Part shown: in pieces, positions 16,792 through 25,956 of the stretch
Numbering within the stretch: the first letter of the stretch is position 1
Layout: each line of letters opens with the position of its first letter
Assembly: GCA_965242895.1 (NCBI GenBank)
Contig: OZ251507.1
Coordinates: forward strand, 1,860,001 to 1,924,000
Source: CATQHL01 sp965242895
GTDB lineage: Bacteria; Actinomycetota; Acidimicrobiia; Acidimicrobiales; CATQHL01
Reading direction: 5' to 3'
Length of the DNA: 64,000 nt
Position numbers and translations under genes: made by a program
The notes under the pieces: model-generated
Told to the model about the DNA's origin: nothing
Seen by the model: only the letters and a program-made list of their open reading frames with translations
The model's database searches: none

Positions 16792-18084
16792 ATGACCGAC
16801 GTTACGACCTCCGTCGAACAGCCCCCTACCAAGGCTGACGTCAAGGCGCTTCAGCGCCGCACGCTGCTGCTGTTGATGGCGGCTGTCGCCTTCGGCGGGG
16901 CGGGCACGGCGGGCGGTTTCAGCGCCATAGCAGTGCTCGTAGAGGAAATCTCCAACAACGAGAGCCTAGGAGGATACGCAGCCTCCGGGTTTGCAGTCGG
17001 GTCGGCGGCAGCGGCCGTTCCGCTGGCGAAACTCATGGACAGCAAAGGACGCCGCATCGGGCTTCGCTCCGGTTACCTGCTGGCGATGCTGGGCGCCCTC
17101 TTCGTCTTGCTGTCGAACGTCTCCGGCGTCTGGGGGCTCGCAGCGGCGGGCGTGGTAGGGATAGGAGTGGGCAGCGCCTGCGGGTTGGCGGCTCGTTTCG
17201 CCGCCGTAGACCTAGTGAGCCCGTCCCGGCGAGCCCGCAACATAGGGATGCTGATCTGGGCCACCACTTTCGGGGCGGTGGCCGGCCCGGCCTTAGCGCT
17301 CGGGCCGGTGGCCGACCTCGCTTCCCTGGTGGGCATAAACGGCCTGTCGGGGACGTATTTGTTCGTCGCCCTGTCTTTCTGCGTCGCCGCCTTGGTTTGC
17401 GAGAAGCTGCGGCCCGACCCGCTTTTGGTGGCGCGCCGCATCGACGGGCTCAGCCAAGAGTCGAAGCGTCCCACGCTGCGCCGATCTCTGCGGCTGATCG
17501 TGCGAACACCCGACGCCCGGTTGGCTGCCTCCGCCTTGGCGGCGGCGCACGTCGTGATGATTGGGGTGATGGTGATGGCGCCGCTGCATATGCGGGAAGG
17601 ACAGCACGGGCTCCGCATAATCGGGCTGGCCGTGTCAGTCCACGTGATCGGGATGTACGCCTTCTCTCCGCTGGTGGGCGTGATCAGCGAACGCTTCGGG
17701 CCGAAACCGGCCATCGCTGCGGGGGCGTTCATCAGCTTCATAGGGGCCGAAACCGCCGCCCGCAGCCCCTCAGCGAGCACCCTCGGCATTTTCGTCGGGC
17801 TAGGTCTGGTGGGTTTAGGGTGGAGTTTCTGCCTCATAGCGGGGTCGAGCATGCTTACCTCAGTTGTCCCCGCATCCGACAGGGTCGCCGTCCAAGGTGC
17901 GGCGGACTTGTTGATGAACGGCTCAGGAGTCCTGGCAGGCTTCACAGCCGGCGCCATAGTGGGGTGGCAGGATTTCCAGTTCATGAGCCGCTGCGTGGGT
18001 CTCGTCACTGCCGCAGCGGGCGTAGTGGTGACGGCCGACATCCTGCTGAAGCGCTTCGGGGGACGCAAACGTGTGCAAGTCTGA
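16792..18084 (+). CDS. MFS transporter
   Basis: A 430-residue protein with about 12 hydrophobic segments and the MFS loop signature MDSKGRRIGLRSG after the second helix, plus the matching motif SERFGPKPAIAAG in the second half. A GGGGGAAG sequence precedes the ATG. Pairing with an upstream TetR gene suggests an inducible exporter of a small molecule or drug. It ends in a 14-base overlap with the following nuclease gene, so the whole TetR-MFS-AddB-AddA row may be one transcript, although the function of the helicase-nuclease is unrelated. Confidence 0.88.
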   Translation: MTDVTTSVEQPPTKADVKALQRRTLLLLMAAVAFGGAGTAGGFSAIAVLVEEISNNESLGGYAASGFAVGSAAAAVPLAKLMDSKGRRIGLRSGYLLAMLGALFVLLSNVSGVWGLAAAGVVGIGVGSACGLAARFAAVDLVSPSRRARNIGMLIWATTFGAVAGPALALGPVADLASLVGINGLSGTYLFVALSFCVAALVCEKLRPDPLLVARRIDGLSQESKRPTLRRSLRLIVRTPDARLAASALAAAHVVMIGVMVMAPLHMREGQHGLRIIGLAVSVHVIGMYAFSPLVGVISERFGPKPAIAAGAFISFIGAETAARSPSASTLGIFVGLGLVGLGWSFCLIAGSSMLTSVVPASDRVAVQGAADLLMNGSGVLAGFTAGAIVGWQDFQFMSRCVGLVTAAAGVVVTADILLKRFGGRKRVQV

Positions 18085-21000
18085 GTTCGAAGCCAGCGAA
18101 CCGGCGGCCGGCGTGTCGGCGGACGGTGGTGCGGCCGTGGACGTTCGGCTGGTCCCCTTCGGAACTCCCGCTCTGGAGGCTCTGAACGCAGCGATCGGCG
18201 CCTGCCGCGCCGCGAGCGGCGGGCACCCCCTGGATCCCGTTGCGGTGGTCGTCCCGAGCAGTTCAGCTTGCATCACCTTGCGACGGGCGCTGGCGCGCAG
18301 ACGCACCGTGGGCGTGGAGGTTCTCACACCGGTTCGGCTGGCTCGGCGGCTGGCTGGCCACGAGTTGCGGGAAGTCAACACCACGGTGTTGGCAGGAGTG
18401 CTGCGCAATGTGCTAGGGAGTTCGTCGGCTGGCGTTTTCGCGGCGGTTGCCGGCCACCCTTCGACCGAGCGGACGCTGCTTGAAGCGCACAGGAACCTCG
18501 GCTTCCAGACCGCCGAAATGCTAGCTGTCCACGAGCAGAAGTCCCTGATGCTCCGAGACGTGGTCGGCGTCCATCGAGAGGTGCGCCGGCGCTTAGCGGC
18601 GGGGGGCTGGAGCGAAGAGAGGGACGTCATGGAGGCGGCTTCCGAGGCGCTCGACCGGAAGCCCGCATCCGTCCAGTCCCTCCCCCCGGTGTTCGTGTAC
18701 CTGCCCGGACGCTTGAAGAAGTCGGAGTTGGGTTTCTTGATTGCCTTGGGGAAGACGCTCGAGCGGGCGGGCAGCCCGCTGGTCGTCTTTGCGGGAGTGA
18801 CAGGGGTGCCGTCTGCCGACGCAGCGACGTCGGAAGTTGTGAGCGGTTTTGCTGGTGTGAGCGGACGCGCCGGACGCGTCGGAGTAGATGGTTTTGTTGG
18901 AGAGGGCGGTCGTGTTGGTGTGGATGGTTTTGTTAGTGGGAGCGGTCGTGTTGGTGTGGATGAGGGCGATTTTGCTGGTGTGAGTGGTCGTGTTGGTGTG
19001 GGTGGTTTCGCCGGCGTGGGCGGTTGTGTTGGTGAGAGTGGCCGCTCTGATGCGGGTGGGTCTGCCGGTGTGGGCGGCCGTGCCGGCGTGCGCGCCCTCG
19101 TCGATGGGAGCGCCTGGCGTCCGCTCCGACCGCCGCTGCCCGCGCAGACCCGCATCATAGAAACCACCGACGCTGACGAGGAGGTGCGAACAGCTATCAG
19201 GGGTGTAGCAGAAGGGCTTCGGGACGGCGTCGACCTGAACCGCATGGCTATCGTCTATCCCGTCCGAGTGCCTTACCTGAGGCTGCTTACAGACCAACTC
19301 GGGCAGGCTGGCCTTCCCTTTCACGGCTTAGGTGTCGGAACGCTCGCGGAAAGTATCCTGGGGCGCTTCCTACTCGGTTTCCTAGAGTTGACGGAGGGGA
19401 GGTTCGGTCGTGAAGACCTCTTTGGCTGGCTGAACTCGGCGCCGGTGCGCGCTATTCTTGGCGGCGGCACGGGCGCCGAGAGCGCCGCTGCGGGGGGAGC
19501 AGGGCTGGCCGCTGGAGGTCGGATGCGGCGCCGGCTTGTGCCGGTGGCCGCCTGGGAGAGGCTCAGCCGCATCGCCGGGGTGGGCAGCGGAGGGGAGTGG
19601 CGGGAACGTCTCGCTCGGTTCCGTCACGACCGTGAACGCGACCTGGCTCTGCTTGACGAAGAGACCGACTACCGCAGGGCAGTCATCGAGCGGCAAATCA
19701 CCCACTGCGACGAACTGGAAGGTTTCGTTGACGACCTTCGACGCCGCTCCCGGGCGGCGGGCAAGGAGCGGACTTGGCAAGGGCTGGCGCGCTGGTCGAA
19801 GAAGCAGATCGGGGACTTCCTGGGAGACGCCGACTGGCGCAGCCGAGTCGAATGGCCTCAGCACGAGCAAAAAGCTGCGGAAAAGGTGGAGCAACTCATT
19901 GAAGGTCTCTCAGGTCTGGACGAAGTTGACCCCAACCCCGACTTGCCCCGTTTCCGCCGCTCGCTGCTTGCCGAGTTGGGTAGCAGCGGTATGTTCACTG
20001 GCCGCCTCGGGCACGGTCTGCTCATCAGCACTCCCGAGAAACTGACCGGGGTGGAGCTGCAGCGGGTCTGGATCCTGGGGATGGCGGAGGGCGTGTTCCC
20101 GTCTCGAGCCTACGACGACCCGCTGATAGGGGAGTTGGACGAGGCGAGGGGGGCGCAGGCTCGCCTCGCCGACGAGCAGAGGTCGTTCTTGGAGACGCTA
20201 GCTTCGGCTTCGGAGGAGCGAACCCTCCTATATCCCCGAGGCGACCTCAGGAACTCCGGTGAGCGTTTTCCTTCACGATGGTTGAGCCTCCTCGTCGCTG
20301 CGAGCGCCGCCGATGCGGACGCTGCAGGCGACGCCGCCCCGGCGGTGCCCGCCGACGCCCCGGTGCCGTCCGGCGCCCCGGCGCTGATAGAGCGAATCCC
20401 CTCGCAGATCGCAGCGGCGCTTTCTTGCCCATTCCCCGTGACCGAGAGCGAGTACAATTTGCGAGAACTCCTGGCTGCGCCAGGCCGTTTGCTCTCGGGT
20501 CGTCATCCGCTGAGCGCTCCCGAGGGCGTTCTGCGACGGCCGCTGGAGATGCTGGCTTGCCGCAGCAGCGATCGTTTCACGCGGTTCGACGGCAACCTCT
20601 CCGGCGTCGATGTCCCTCGCCTTTCCGACGCCGAGCATGCGGTGTCGCCTTCCCGGTTGGAGAAATGGGCGGAGTGCCCGCACGCCTACTTCATGCGCTA
20701 CCTGCTCGGGGTCGAACCCTTGGAGGACGCTGCCCGCGAGCTGCGCATCCCGCCTTTGGAGCGGGGCGATCTGCTGCACAACATCCTCGACCGCTTCTTC
20801 AGGGAGCATGTTCTGGTCGGAAAGCCTCTCCGTCGCGGCGAGCGTTGGGGCGAGGAGCGCCGCGGTCAGCTGCGTCGGATAGCCGAAGGGGAACTGGACG
20901 CAGCGGAACAGCAGGGGCGCACCGGCCATCAGGTGTTCTGGGAAGCGGAGCGAAGCAGGATACTGCGAGACTTGGAGCGGTTCCTGAGCGCCGACGAGGA

Positions 21001-21736
21001 GTATCGCGGCGGGGGTTGGATTCCGTTAGCCAGCGAGCAGGGGTTTGCCCGTAGGTATGGCCGAGATCCGGAAGATACGCACCCACCTGTGAGCGTGGAG
21101 TTGCCCGACGGACGGACGGTGCTTCTCACTGGCCGAGTCGACCGTATCGACGTTTCCGCCTCGGGTGATTGCTTAGCAGTGATCGACTACAAGACGGGGC
21201 GCTTCGACGCTTTCAATGGCCTGGGCGAGGGTGACCTTCTCCTGCACGCCGGCAGCAAGAAGGCCAAGAAAACCGAATACCCAGACAACGTCACTAGCCC
21301 CAAGCTGCAGCTGCCGCTTTACGCCAGGGCCGTTCGCAGCATCCCCAAGTCTGAGAGGTTCGATCCGGACGCCGGCGAAGTCGTGTCGGCTTACTGGTTC
21401 GTGTCGGGGCGTGAGAACTTCCGGTTCCTGACGCTTGTCATAGACGAAGGGGTGGAGGAGGAATTCGCTCGGCTGCTGGGGTTAATTCTCGACGGCATCG
21501 AGGGGGGCGTCTTTCCGCCGCGGCCTGTGGGCGGCGCAAGAGATCACTGCGAGTTTTGCCGGGTCAACCCGGATCACGGCGAGAGCGCCCGCCGCTTCCG
21601 TCGAAAGGCGTTCGCTCCCGAACTACAGGCCTGTCAGACTCTCACCCAGGGGGCGGCTCCTTTGAACCCTGCCAGACTGAAGTCCAGGGAGCGGCAGGAA
21701 TCCATGTTTCCTTTCAGTTCAAGGCGAACGCTTTGA
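18071..21736 (+). CDS. addB: AddB-type helicase-nuclease subunit (PD-(D/E)XK family)
   Basis: A 1,221-residue protein from a GTG at 18071 inside the end of the MFS gene. The N-terminal half resembles an inactivated UvrD-like helicase (VPSSSACITLRRALARR), without a good Walker A. The C-terminal third has the AddB/RecB-type nuclease: SPSRLEKWAECPHAYFMRYL, GDLLHNILDRFF, GRVDRID and VIDYKTG. Cysteines CPHAYF and CEFC fit the Fe-S staple of AddB, but the last expected Cys appears to be His (CEFCRVNPDH). A Gly/Val-rich low-complexity insertion is encoded at about 18840-19110. With AddA it should process double-strand breaks for recombination and degrade phage DNA. The order addB-addA is the usual one. 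Confidence 0.72.
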   Translation: MCKSEFEASEPAAGVSADGGAAVDVRLVPFGTPALEALNAAIGACRAASGGHPLDPVAVVVPSSSACITLRRALARRRTVGVEVLTPVRLARRLAGHELREVNTTVLAGVLRNVLGSSSAGVFAAVAGHPSTERTLLEAHRNLGFQTAEMLAVHEQKSLMLRDVVGVHREVRRRLAAGGWSEERDVMEAASEALDRKPASVQSLPPVFVYLPGRLKKSELGFLIALGKTLERAGSPLVVFAGVTGVPSADAATSEVVSGFAGVSGRAGRVGVDGFVGEGGRVGVDGFVSGSGRVGVDEGDFAGVSGRVGVGGFAGVGGCVGESGRSDAGGSAGVGGRAGVRALVDGSAWRPLRPPLPAQTRIIETTDADEEVRTAIRGVAEGLRDGVDLNRMAIVYPVRVPYLRLLTDQLGQAGLPFHGLGVGTLAESILGRFLLGFLELTEGRFGREDLFGWLNSAPVRAILGGGTGAESAAAGGAGLAAGGRMRRRLVPVAAWERLSRIAGVGSGGEWRERLARFRHDRERDLALLDEETDYRRAVIERQITHCDELEGFVDDLRRRSRAAGKERTWQGLARWSKKQIGDFLGDADWRSRVEWPQHEQKAAEKVEQLIEGLSGLDEVDPNPDLPRFRRSLLAELGSSGMFTGRLGHGLLISTPEKLTGVELQRVWILGMAEGVFPSRAYDDPLIGELDEARGAQARLADEQRSFLETLASASEERTLLYPRGDLRNSGERFPSRWLSLLVAASAADADAAGDAAPAVPADAPVPSGAPALIERIPSQIAAALSCPFPVTESEYNLRELLAAPGRLLSGRHPLSAPEGVLRRPLEMLACRSSDRFTRFDGNLSGVDVPRLSDAEHAVSPSRLEKWAECPHAYFMRYLLGVEPLEDAARELRIPPLERGDLLHNILDRFFREHVLVGKPLRRGERWGEERRGQLRRIAEGELDAAEQQGRTGHQVFWEAERSRILRDLERFLSADEEYRGGGWIPLASEQGFARRYGRDPEDTHPPVSVELPDGRTVLLTGRVDRIDVSASGDCLAVIDYKTGRFDAFNGLGEGDLLLHAGSKKAKKTEYPDNVTSPKLQLPLYARAVRSIPKSERFDPDAGEVVSAYWFVSGRENFRFLTLVIDEGVEEEFARLLGLILDGIEGGVFPPRPVGGARDHCEFCRVNPDHGESARRFRRKAFAPELQACQTLTQGAAPLNPARLKSRERQESMFPFSSRRTL
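18840..19110 (+). repeat. Low-complexity Gly/Val/Arg repeat inside addB
   Basis: Short units encoding GRVGVDGFVG, SGRVGV and GVGG recur about ten times; the DNA is visibly repetitive (GGTCGTGTTGGTGTGG). It lies between the helicase-like domains and is likely a flexible, length-variable loop. Confidence 0.75.
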
Positions 21737-24700
21737 CCTCGGAATCTGACGCCGCCTCGATGGAGAGCACCCGTTCGTCCGAGACTCTCGCAGCGGGGGA
21801 GCGTCTCACCGATGAGCAGTCCCGCGAGGCGATCTCCCGCGACCTGCGCCGCAGCTTCTTTGTAGAGGCGGGGGCAGGTACCGGCAAGACGACCGCCCTG
21901 GTTTCGAGGATCGTGGAACTAGTCCGCAGCGGCGTCTCCCCGAAGGACATTGCCGCCATCACTTTCACCGAAAAAGCCGCCGCCGAACTGCGGGAACGGA
22001 TTCGAGGCGAACTGACTAGCCATGCCCGCGAGAGCAGGGACTCACCGAGAGCGGGAGAGCAGAGCAAGGAGGGGCAGAGCGGGGACTCACCGAGAGCGGG
22101 GGAGCAGAGCGGAGACACACCCGCCCAGAACCTCTTCCAGGCAGCCCTCGAGGAACTAGACGTCGCCGCCATCGGAACTCTCCACTCGTTCGCTCAGCGC
22201 ATCCTCATCGAGTACGCCATCTCCGCCGGTCTTCCGCCAAGGGTGGAGGTGGTCGATGAGATCAGCTACGACATGGAGTTCGCCGCCGCCTGGGATCACT
22301 TTTTTGAGCAACTCCTTGACGACCCCCAGACGGGGAGGGTGCTTGTCTACGCCTTCAGCCTCGGGTTGCGGGAATCCTCTCTGCGTGCGGTGGCGCGCCG
22401 AATGGCCGACAACTGGGACTTGGTTGCGGAGAAGGTCATTCGCTCCGCGCCGCCTGCTTCGCCTGTCGAGCTTGCGCCTTCCTCCTCAGTGATCACCTCC
22501 CTAGTGGAAAGAATGCACGAACTGACTTACATGGCTCGGTTTTGCAGCGACTCGTCCGACAAACTGGCGGAAAGCCTCGCAGATTTGAAGATCATGGCGG
22601 TTTCGCTCGCCGAAGCCGAGGGAGTCGAAATCTTCGAACACCTAAGGAAACTTGCCGAGATTTCCACCCCTAGGGGAAGAGCCTCGAACTGGGCGCTGGA
22701 AGAGCCGTCTTCTTCCAGAGCGGACGAATGGTATGACAAACGGGATATCGAATGGCACGAGGACTGGCGCGACGAAGCGCCTGACGAATCCGTAGGGAGA
22801 GCGTTCTGGCCGGAGCGTTACGGCAACGATCCTAGGAAACTGCTGCAAGACGAACTCAAGTGCATCAAGGGGGATGCGTGGGAGCTCCTCAGCGCTACCG
22901 GTCGTGCGTGCGCTTCGCACCTGCTGGAGCGGCTGGCGGATTTCACGCTGCGCCAAGTCGAGGAACGTCGCAGCGGCGGGAAGTTGGCTTTTCACGATCT
23001 CCTGGTGCTGGCTCGTGATCTGCTGCGCGACCCCGACGTCCGTTCCTCCCTGCACGGCAAATACAAGGTGCTCCTGATCGACGAGTTTCAAGACACCGAC
23101 CCGATTCAGGTCGAAATGGCGCTCTTGATAGCTTCCGGGGACGCCGTTTCCGGAGGCGCCGTTGCCGGCGGCGACAGCCCCGTCCCCGACTTGGCCGTCT
23201 CCGACTTGGCCGTCTCCGACTTGGCCGTCTCCGACTTGACCGGCTGGGAGGCTTCCACCTTCGAGGGGCGGCTGTTTTGTGTGGGAGACCCCAAGCAGTC
23301 CATTTACCGCTTCAGGCGTGCCGACATAGCCATGTATTTGAGGATGGCTGAGCTGCTAGGAGACCGCAGGCGGTTGACGCTAAGCAAGAATTGGCGTTCC
23401 GCCGAGGAAATCCTGGACTGGGTCAACCATGTATTCAGCCGTCTCATGAGTGAGTGGGGCATCTTCCCGTCTCCAACTCCGGAGTGGAACCTCGTCCAGC
23501 CTCCCTACGTCGCTCTTGAGGCGGGCCGCGTCGCCCCGCCGAGCGACGGCGGCGTTTCTCGCGTGAACTTGCTCGACCGTAGTTTGCCGGGCGAGGAAGT
23601 CTCGGCCGCTGACTTGAGGGATGCCGAGTTCGCCGACGTGGCGGCTTTCGCGAAAAGGGCCGTGGCCGAGCAGTGGCCTGTTTCGCGCCGCGACGCCGGC
23701 GGCGCTCGTCCGGCTCGCTACGAAGACATCTGCGTCCTCATCCCGAAGCGGCATGTGCTGCCCCATCTCACCTGGGCGTTCGACTGCGCTGGCGTCCCTT
23801 TCAGGCTGGAGTCCTCGGCCCTGGTCTACGGCACGCAGGAAGTGTCAGCGCTGATGTCCGTCCTGCGCGCCGTCAACGACCCGTCCGACCATTTCGCTGT
23901 GGTCACAGCCTTGCGGTCGCCGGCGTTCGGTTTTGGCGACGACGAACTCTACGAGTACCGCTGCTCCTGCAGGGGCGCCTATCGAGCTTGGGATTATCTG
24001 AGCAGGCAGCCCGAAGGGCCGATCTCCGACGCTCTAGGCTGGATGGCTGAACTCCACTCGCAGATCATGTGGCTCTCCCCAGGGGAGATCCTGGACAGGG
24101 TCATCCGGGACAGGCGCATGTTGGAGTTGAGTTTCTTCGGGGGTCGTTACCGGGACGCTCTGCGGCGGCTGCGTTTCGTGGCTGATCAAGCTCGCGCCTA
24201 CTCCGACGCAACCGGGGGGTCGCTGCGGTCGTATCTCTACTGGGTGGACGCTCAGATGAGCGAGGGACGCCGCACCCCCGAGGCGATAGTCCCCGAAACC
24301 GACGACGACGCGGTGCGTGTCATGACCGTCCACGCCGCCAAAGGTCTGGAGTTCCCGATAGCGGTGGTCGCAGGCTTCTCTGGGAAGACAGCCGCCGTGA
24401 GCAGTTTGCGCTCGCCCTGGCTTCTCTTCGATCAGCGGCAGGGGCAGGAGGACGATGAGGGGGACGGCGACGATGAGGGGGGCGGCGGGTCGGCGCAGGG
24501 CGAGGGCGAGCGCGGCGGGTCGGCGGGCGGCGAGGGGCGCGGCGGGTCGGCGGGCGGCGAGGGGAGCGGCGGGTCGGCGGGCGAGGAGGGGAGCGGCGGC
24601 GAGCGCACCCCCGAGAGAGGGTTTGGGTTGGATGGTGTGGACTACAAGTTGTCGGATTTCTTGACTTCAACCAATTCACAAGAAGCCTTGAAGCGCGAGA

Positions 24701-25932
24701 AGGAGTTCGAGTTTCACCAGTTTTTGCGTTTGCTCTACGTGGCGTGCACGAGAGCGAGGGATTACCTGGCCGTCTCAACCTTTCGCGCCACACGCTCGTC
24801 TAGCAGTTGGGCAAAGCTGAACACGTCACAGCGGCTTCGGAAGATGACAGGGGCAGAAATGCTGGCAGAGGCGACGAAAGGGTTCCCGGCGACGGTGTTC
24901 AGCGCAGACAGCGCAGACACTGCGGACGCTGACGCTGCGGTTGACGCTGCGCCCACTCCGATGCCGGAATGGGCAAAATCAGGCGATGCTGCCACCGAGG
25001 GTGCTCTCCACGGCGCCGCCGAAGCGAACAAACCGGCTGCGGGGGAGGGGGAGGACGGCCGACCTGCAGCGGCGCTCGTGTCGTCAGCACCCGATGGCGA
25101 GGGCGCTCTCCGGCGAGAGCGCTGGCGGGAGCAGCGCGAAGTTCTTTGGGCGAAAGCTCGCCGTCCGGCGACGGTGGCGGCGGGCAGCGTGCGTTCGTTC
25201 TTGGGTGACGGCGGGGGAGCCGCTGCGGATGCTTCACCCTCGGTTGGAGCGGAACTCCCGGACGCCCCCGACCCGTCCAAAGAAGCGGAGTTTGATGAGA
25301 GTCAATTCTTGCACAGAGGCCGCTTCGGAACGTCCTTCGGCAGCGCTGTTCACAACACGTTGGCCGCAATCCCGTTTGTTTCCCCTTCGGGCGTTTCGCA
25401 AAGAGGCGGCGGCAGCGCCGCCAACCTGGGAGTAGTCGACGGCGCCCTGGGAGTAGACGACGCTGAGTTGCGGGCGGCGGCCGAACGTCATGCGGAGGAG
25501 GAAGGGCTGCCGTCGAATCGGGTGCCTGACGTGATCAGGCGTGTAGGCGACGCTCTGAGAAGTCCCGCGGTCTCAGAGGCTCGCGGCAGCCGCCACTGGC
25601 GGGAGATCTACATAGGGGCGGAGGTGGAGGGCGTCCTTTTGGAAGGCTTGATGGATCTCCTCTACGAAACCTCCGACGGCAGTTACGTGGTGGTCGACTA
25701 CAAGACTGACGATGCGACCGACCCGGCTAGTCTGGATGCGAGGCTCGACTATTACACGCCCCAGTTGGCTGCTTACGCTTTGCTGGTCGCCGAGGCTGCC
25801 GGCAGTCCTGTTTCCTCTGCTCTTATTTTGTTCCTAACGCCGGAAGGCGCCGTGGAACGGCAGGTGCCTGACCTGCCGGCGGCAGTGGAAAAAGTCAGGC
25901 AATCGCTGAGAAGCCAGATAAGCGGCTGCTAG
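21733..25932 (+). CDS. addA: AddA-type UvrD helicase-nuclease
   Basis: About 1,400 residues. The open frame reaches back to 21556, but a TTG at 21733 overlaps the TGA of addB (TTGA) and has AAGG nearby, fitting translational coupling; ATG 21760 is the alternative. Helicase motifs in order: Walker A AGAGTGKT, motif Ia AITFTEKAAAELR, Walker B LLIDEFQDTDP, CVGDPKQSIYRFRRAD, and TVHAAKGLEFP with LLYVACTRARDYL. The C-terminal nuclease has GLMDLLYE then VVVDYKTD and YTPQLAAYA, the AddA/RecB type. A Gly/Glu/Ser repeat (24450-24610) interrupts the late helicase region, and a short AVSDL repeat lies at 23175-23235. Role: recombination repair of double-strand breaks with AddB. Confidence 0.8.
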   Translation: MTSESDAASMESTRSSETLAAGERLTDEQSREAISRDLRRSFFVEAGAGTGKTTALVSRIVELVRSGVSPKDIAAITFTEKAAAELRERIRGELTSHARESRDSPRAGEQSKEGQSGDSPRAGEQSGDTPAQNLFQAALEELDVAAIGTLHSFAQRILIEYAISAGLPPRVEVVDEISYDMEFAAAWDHFFEQLLDDPQTGRVLVYAFSLGLRESSLRAVARRMADNWDLVAEKVIRSAPPASPVELAPSSSVITSLVERMHELTYMARFCSDSSDKLAESLADLKIMAVSLAEAEGVEIFEHLRKLAEISTPRGRASNWALEEPSSSRADEWYDKRDIEWHEDWRDEAPDESVGRAFWPERYGNDPRKLLQDELKCIKGDAWELLSATGRACASHLLERLADFTLRQVEERRSGGKLAFHDLLVLARDLLRDPDVRSSLHGKYKVLLIDEFQDTDPIQVEMALLIASGDAVSGGAVAGGDSPVPDLAVSDLAVSDLAVSDLTGWEASTFEGRLFCVGDPKQSIYRFRRADIAMYLRMAELLGDRRRLTLSKNWRSAEEILDWVNHVFSRLMSEWGIFPSPTPEWNLVQPPYVALEAGRVAPPSDGGVSRVNLLDRSLPGEEVSAADLRDAEFADVAAFAKRAVAEQWPVSRRDAGGARPARYEDICVLIPKRHVLPHLTWAFDCAGVPFRLESSALVYGTQEVSALMSVLRAVNDPSDHFAVVTALRSPAFGFGDDELYEYRCSCRGAYRAWDYLSRQPEGPISDALGWMAELHSQIMWLSPGEILDRVIRDRRMLELSFFGGRYRDALRRLRFVADQARAYSDATGGSLRSYLYWVDAQMSEGRRTPEAIVPETDDDAVRVMTVHAAKGLEFPIAVVAGFSGKTAAVSSLRSPWLLFDQRQGQEDDEGDGDDEGGGGSAQGEGERGGSAGGEGRGGSAGGEGSGGSAGEEGSGGERTPERGFGLDGVDYKLSDFLTSTNSQEALKREKEFEFHQFLRLLYVACTRARDYLAVSTFRATRSSSSWAKLNTSQRLRKMTGAEMLAEATKGFPATVFSADSADTADADAAVDAAPTPMPEWAKSGDAATEGALHGAAEANKPAAGEGEDGRPAAALVSSAPDGEGALRRERWREQREVLWAKARRPATVAAGSVRSFLGDGGGAAADASPSVGAELPDAPDPSKEAEFDESQFLHRGRFGTSFGSAVHNTLAAIPFVSPSGVSQRGGGSAANLGVVDGALGVDDAELRAAAERHAEEEGLPSNRVPDVIRRVGDALRSPAVSEARGSRHWREIYIGAEVEGVLLEGLMDLLYETSDGSYVVVDYKTDDATDPASLDARLDYYTPQLAAYALLVAEAAGSPVSSALILFLTPEGAVERQVPDLPAAVEKVRQSLRSQISGC
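24450..24610 (+). repeat. Gly/Ser/Glu low-complexity repeat inside addA
   Basis: Units encoding GGSAGGEG recur about five times with GC-rich near-identical DNA, inserted between helicase motifs. Probably a surface loop with unstable length. Confidence 0.75.
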
Positions 25933-25956
25933 AACGGCAGACGGCGCTGCGCTGGT

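Noticed and set aside
17073..18068. 331-codon minus-strand frame opposite the MFS gene
   Set aside because: Composition mirrors the MFS gene codons, with no recognisable domain or start signal.
17923..19245. 440-codon minus-strand frame with TPxRP repeats
   Set aside because: Shadow of the Gly/Val repeat in addB; not protein-like outside the repeat.
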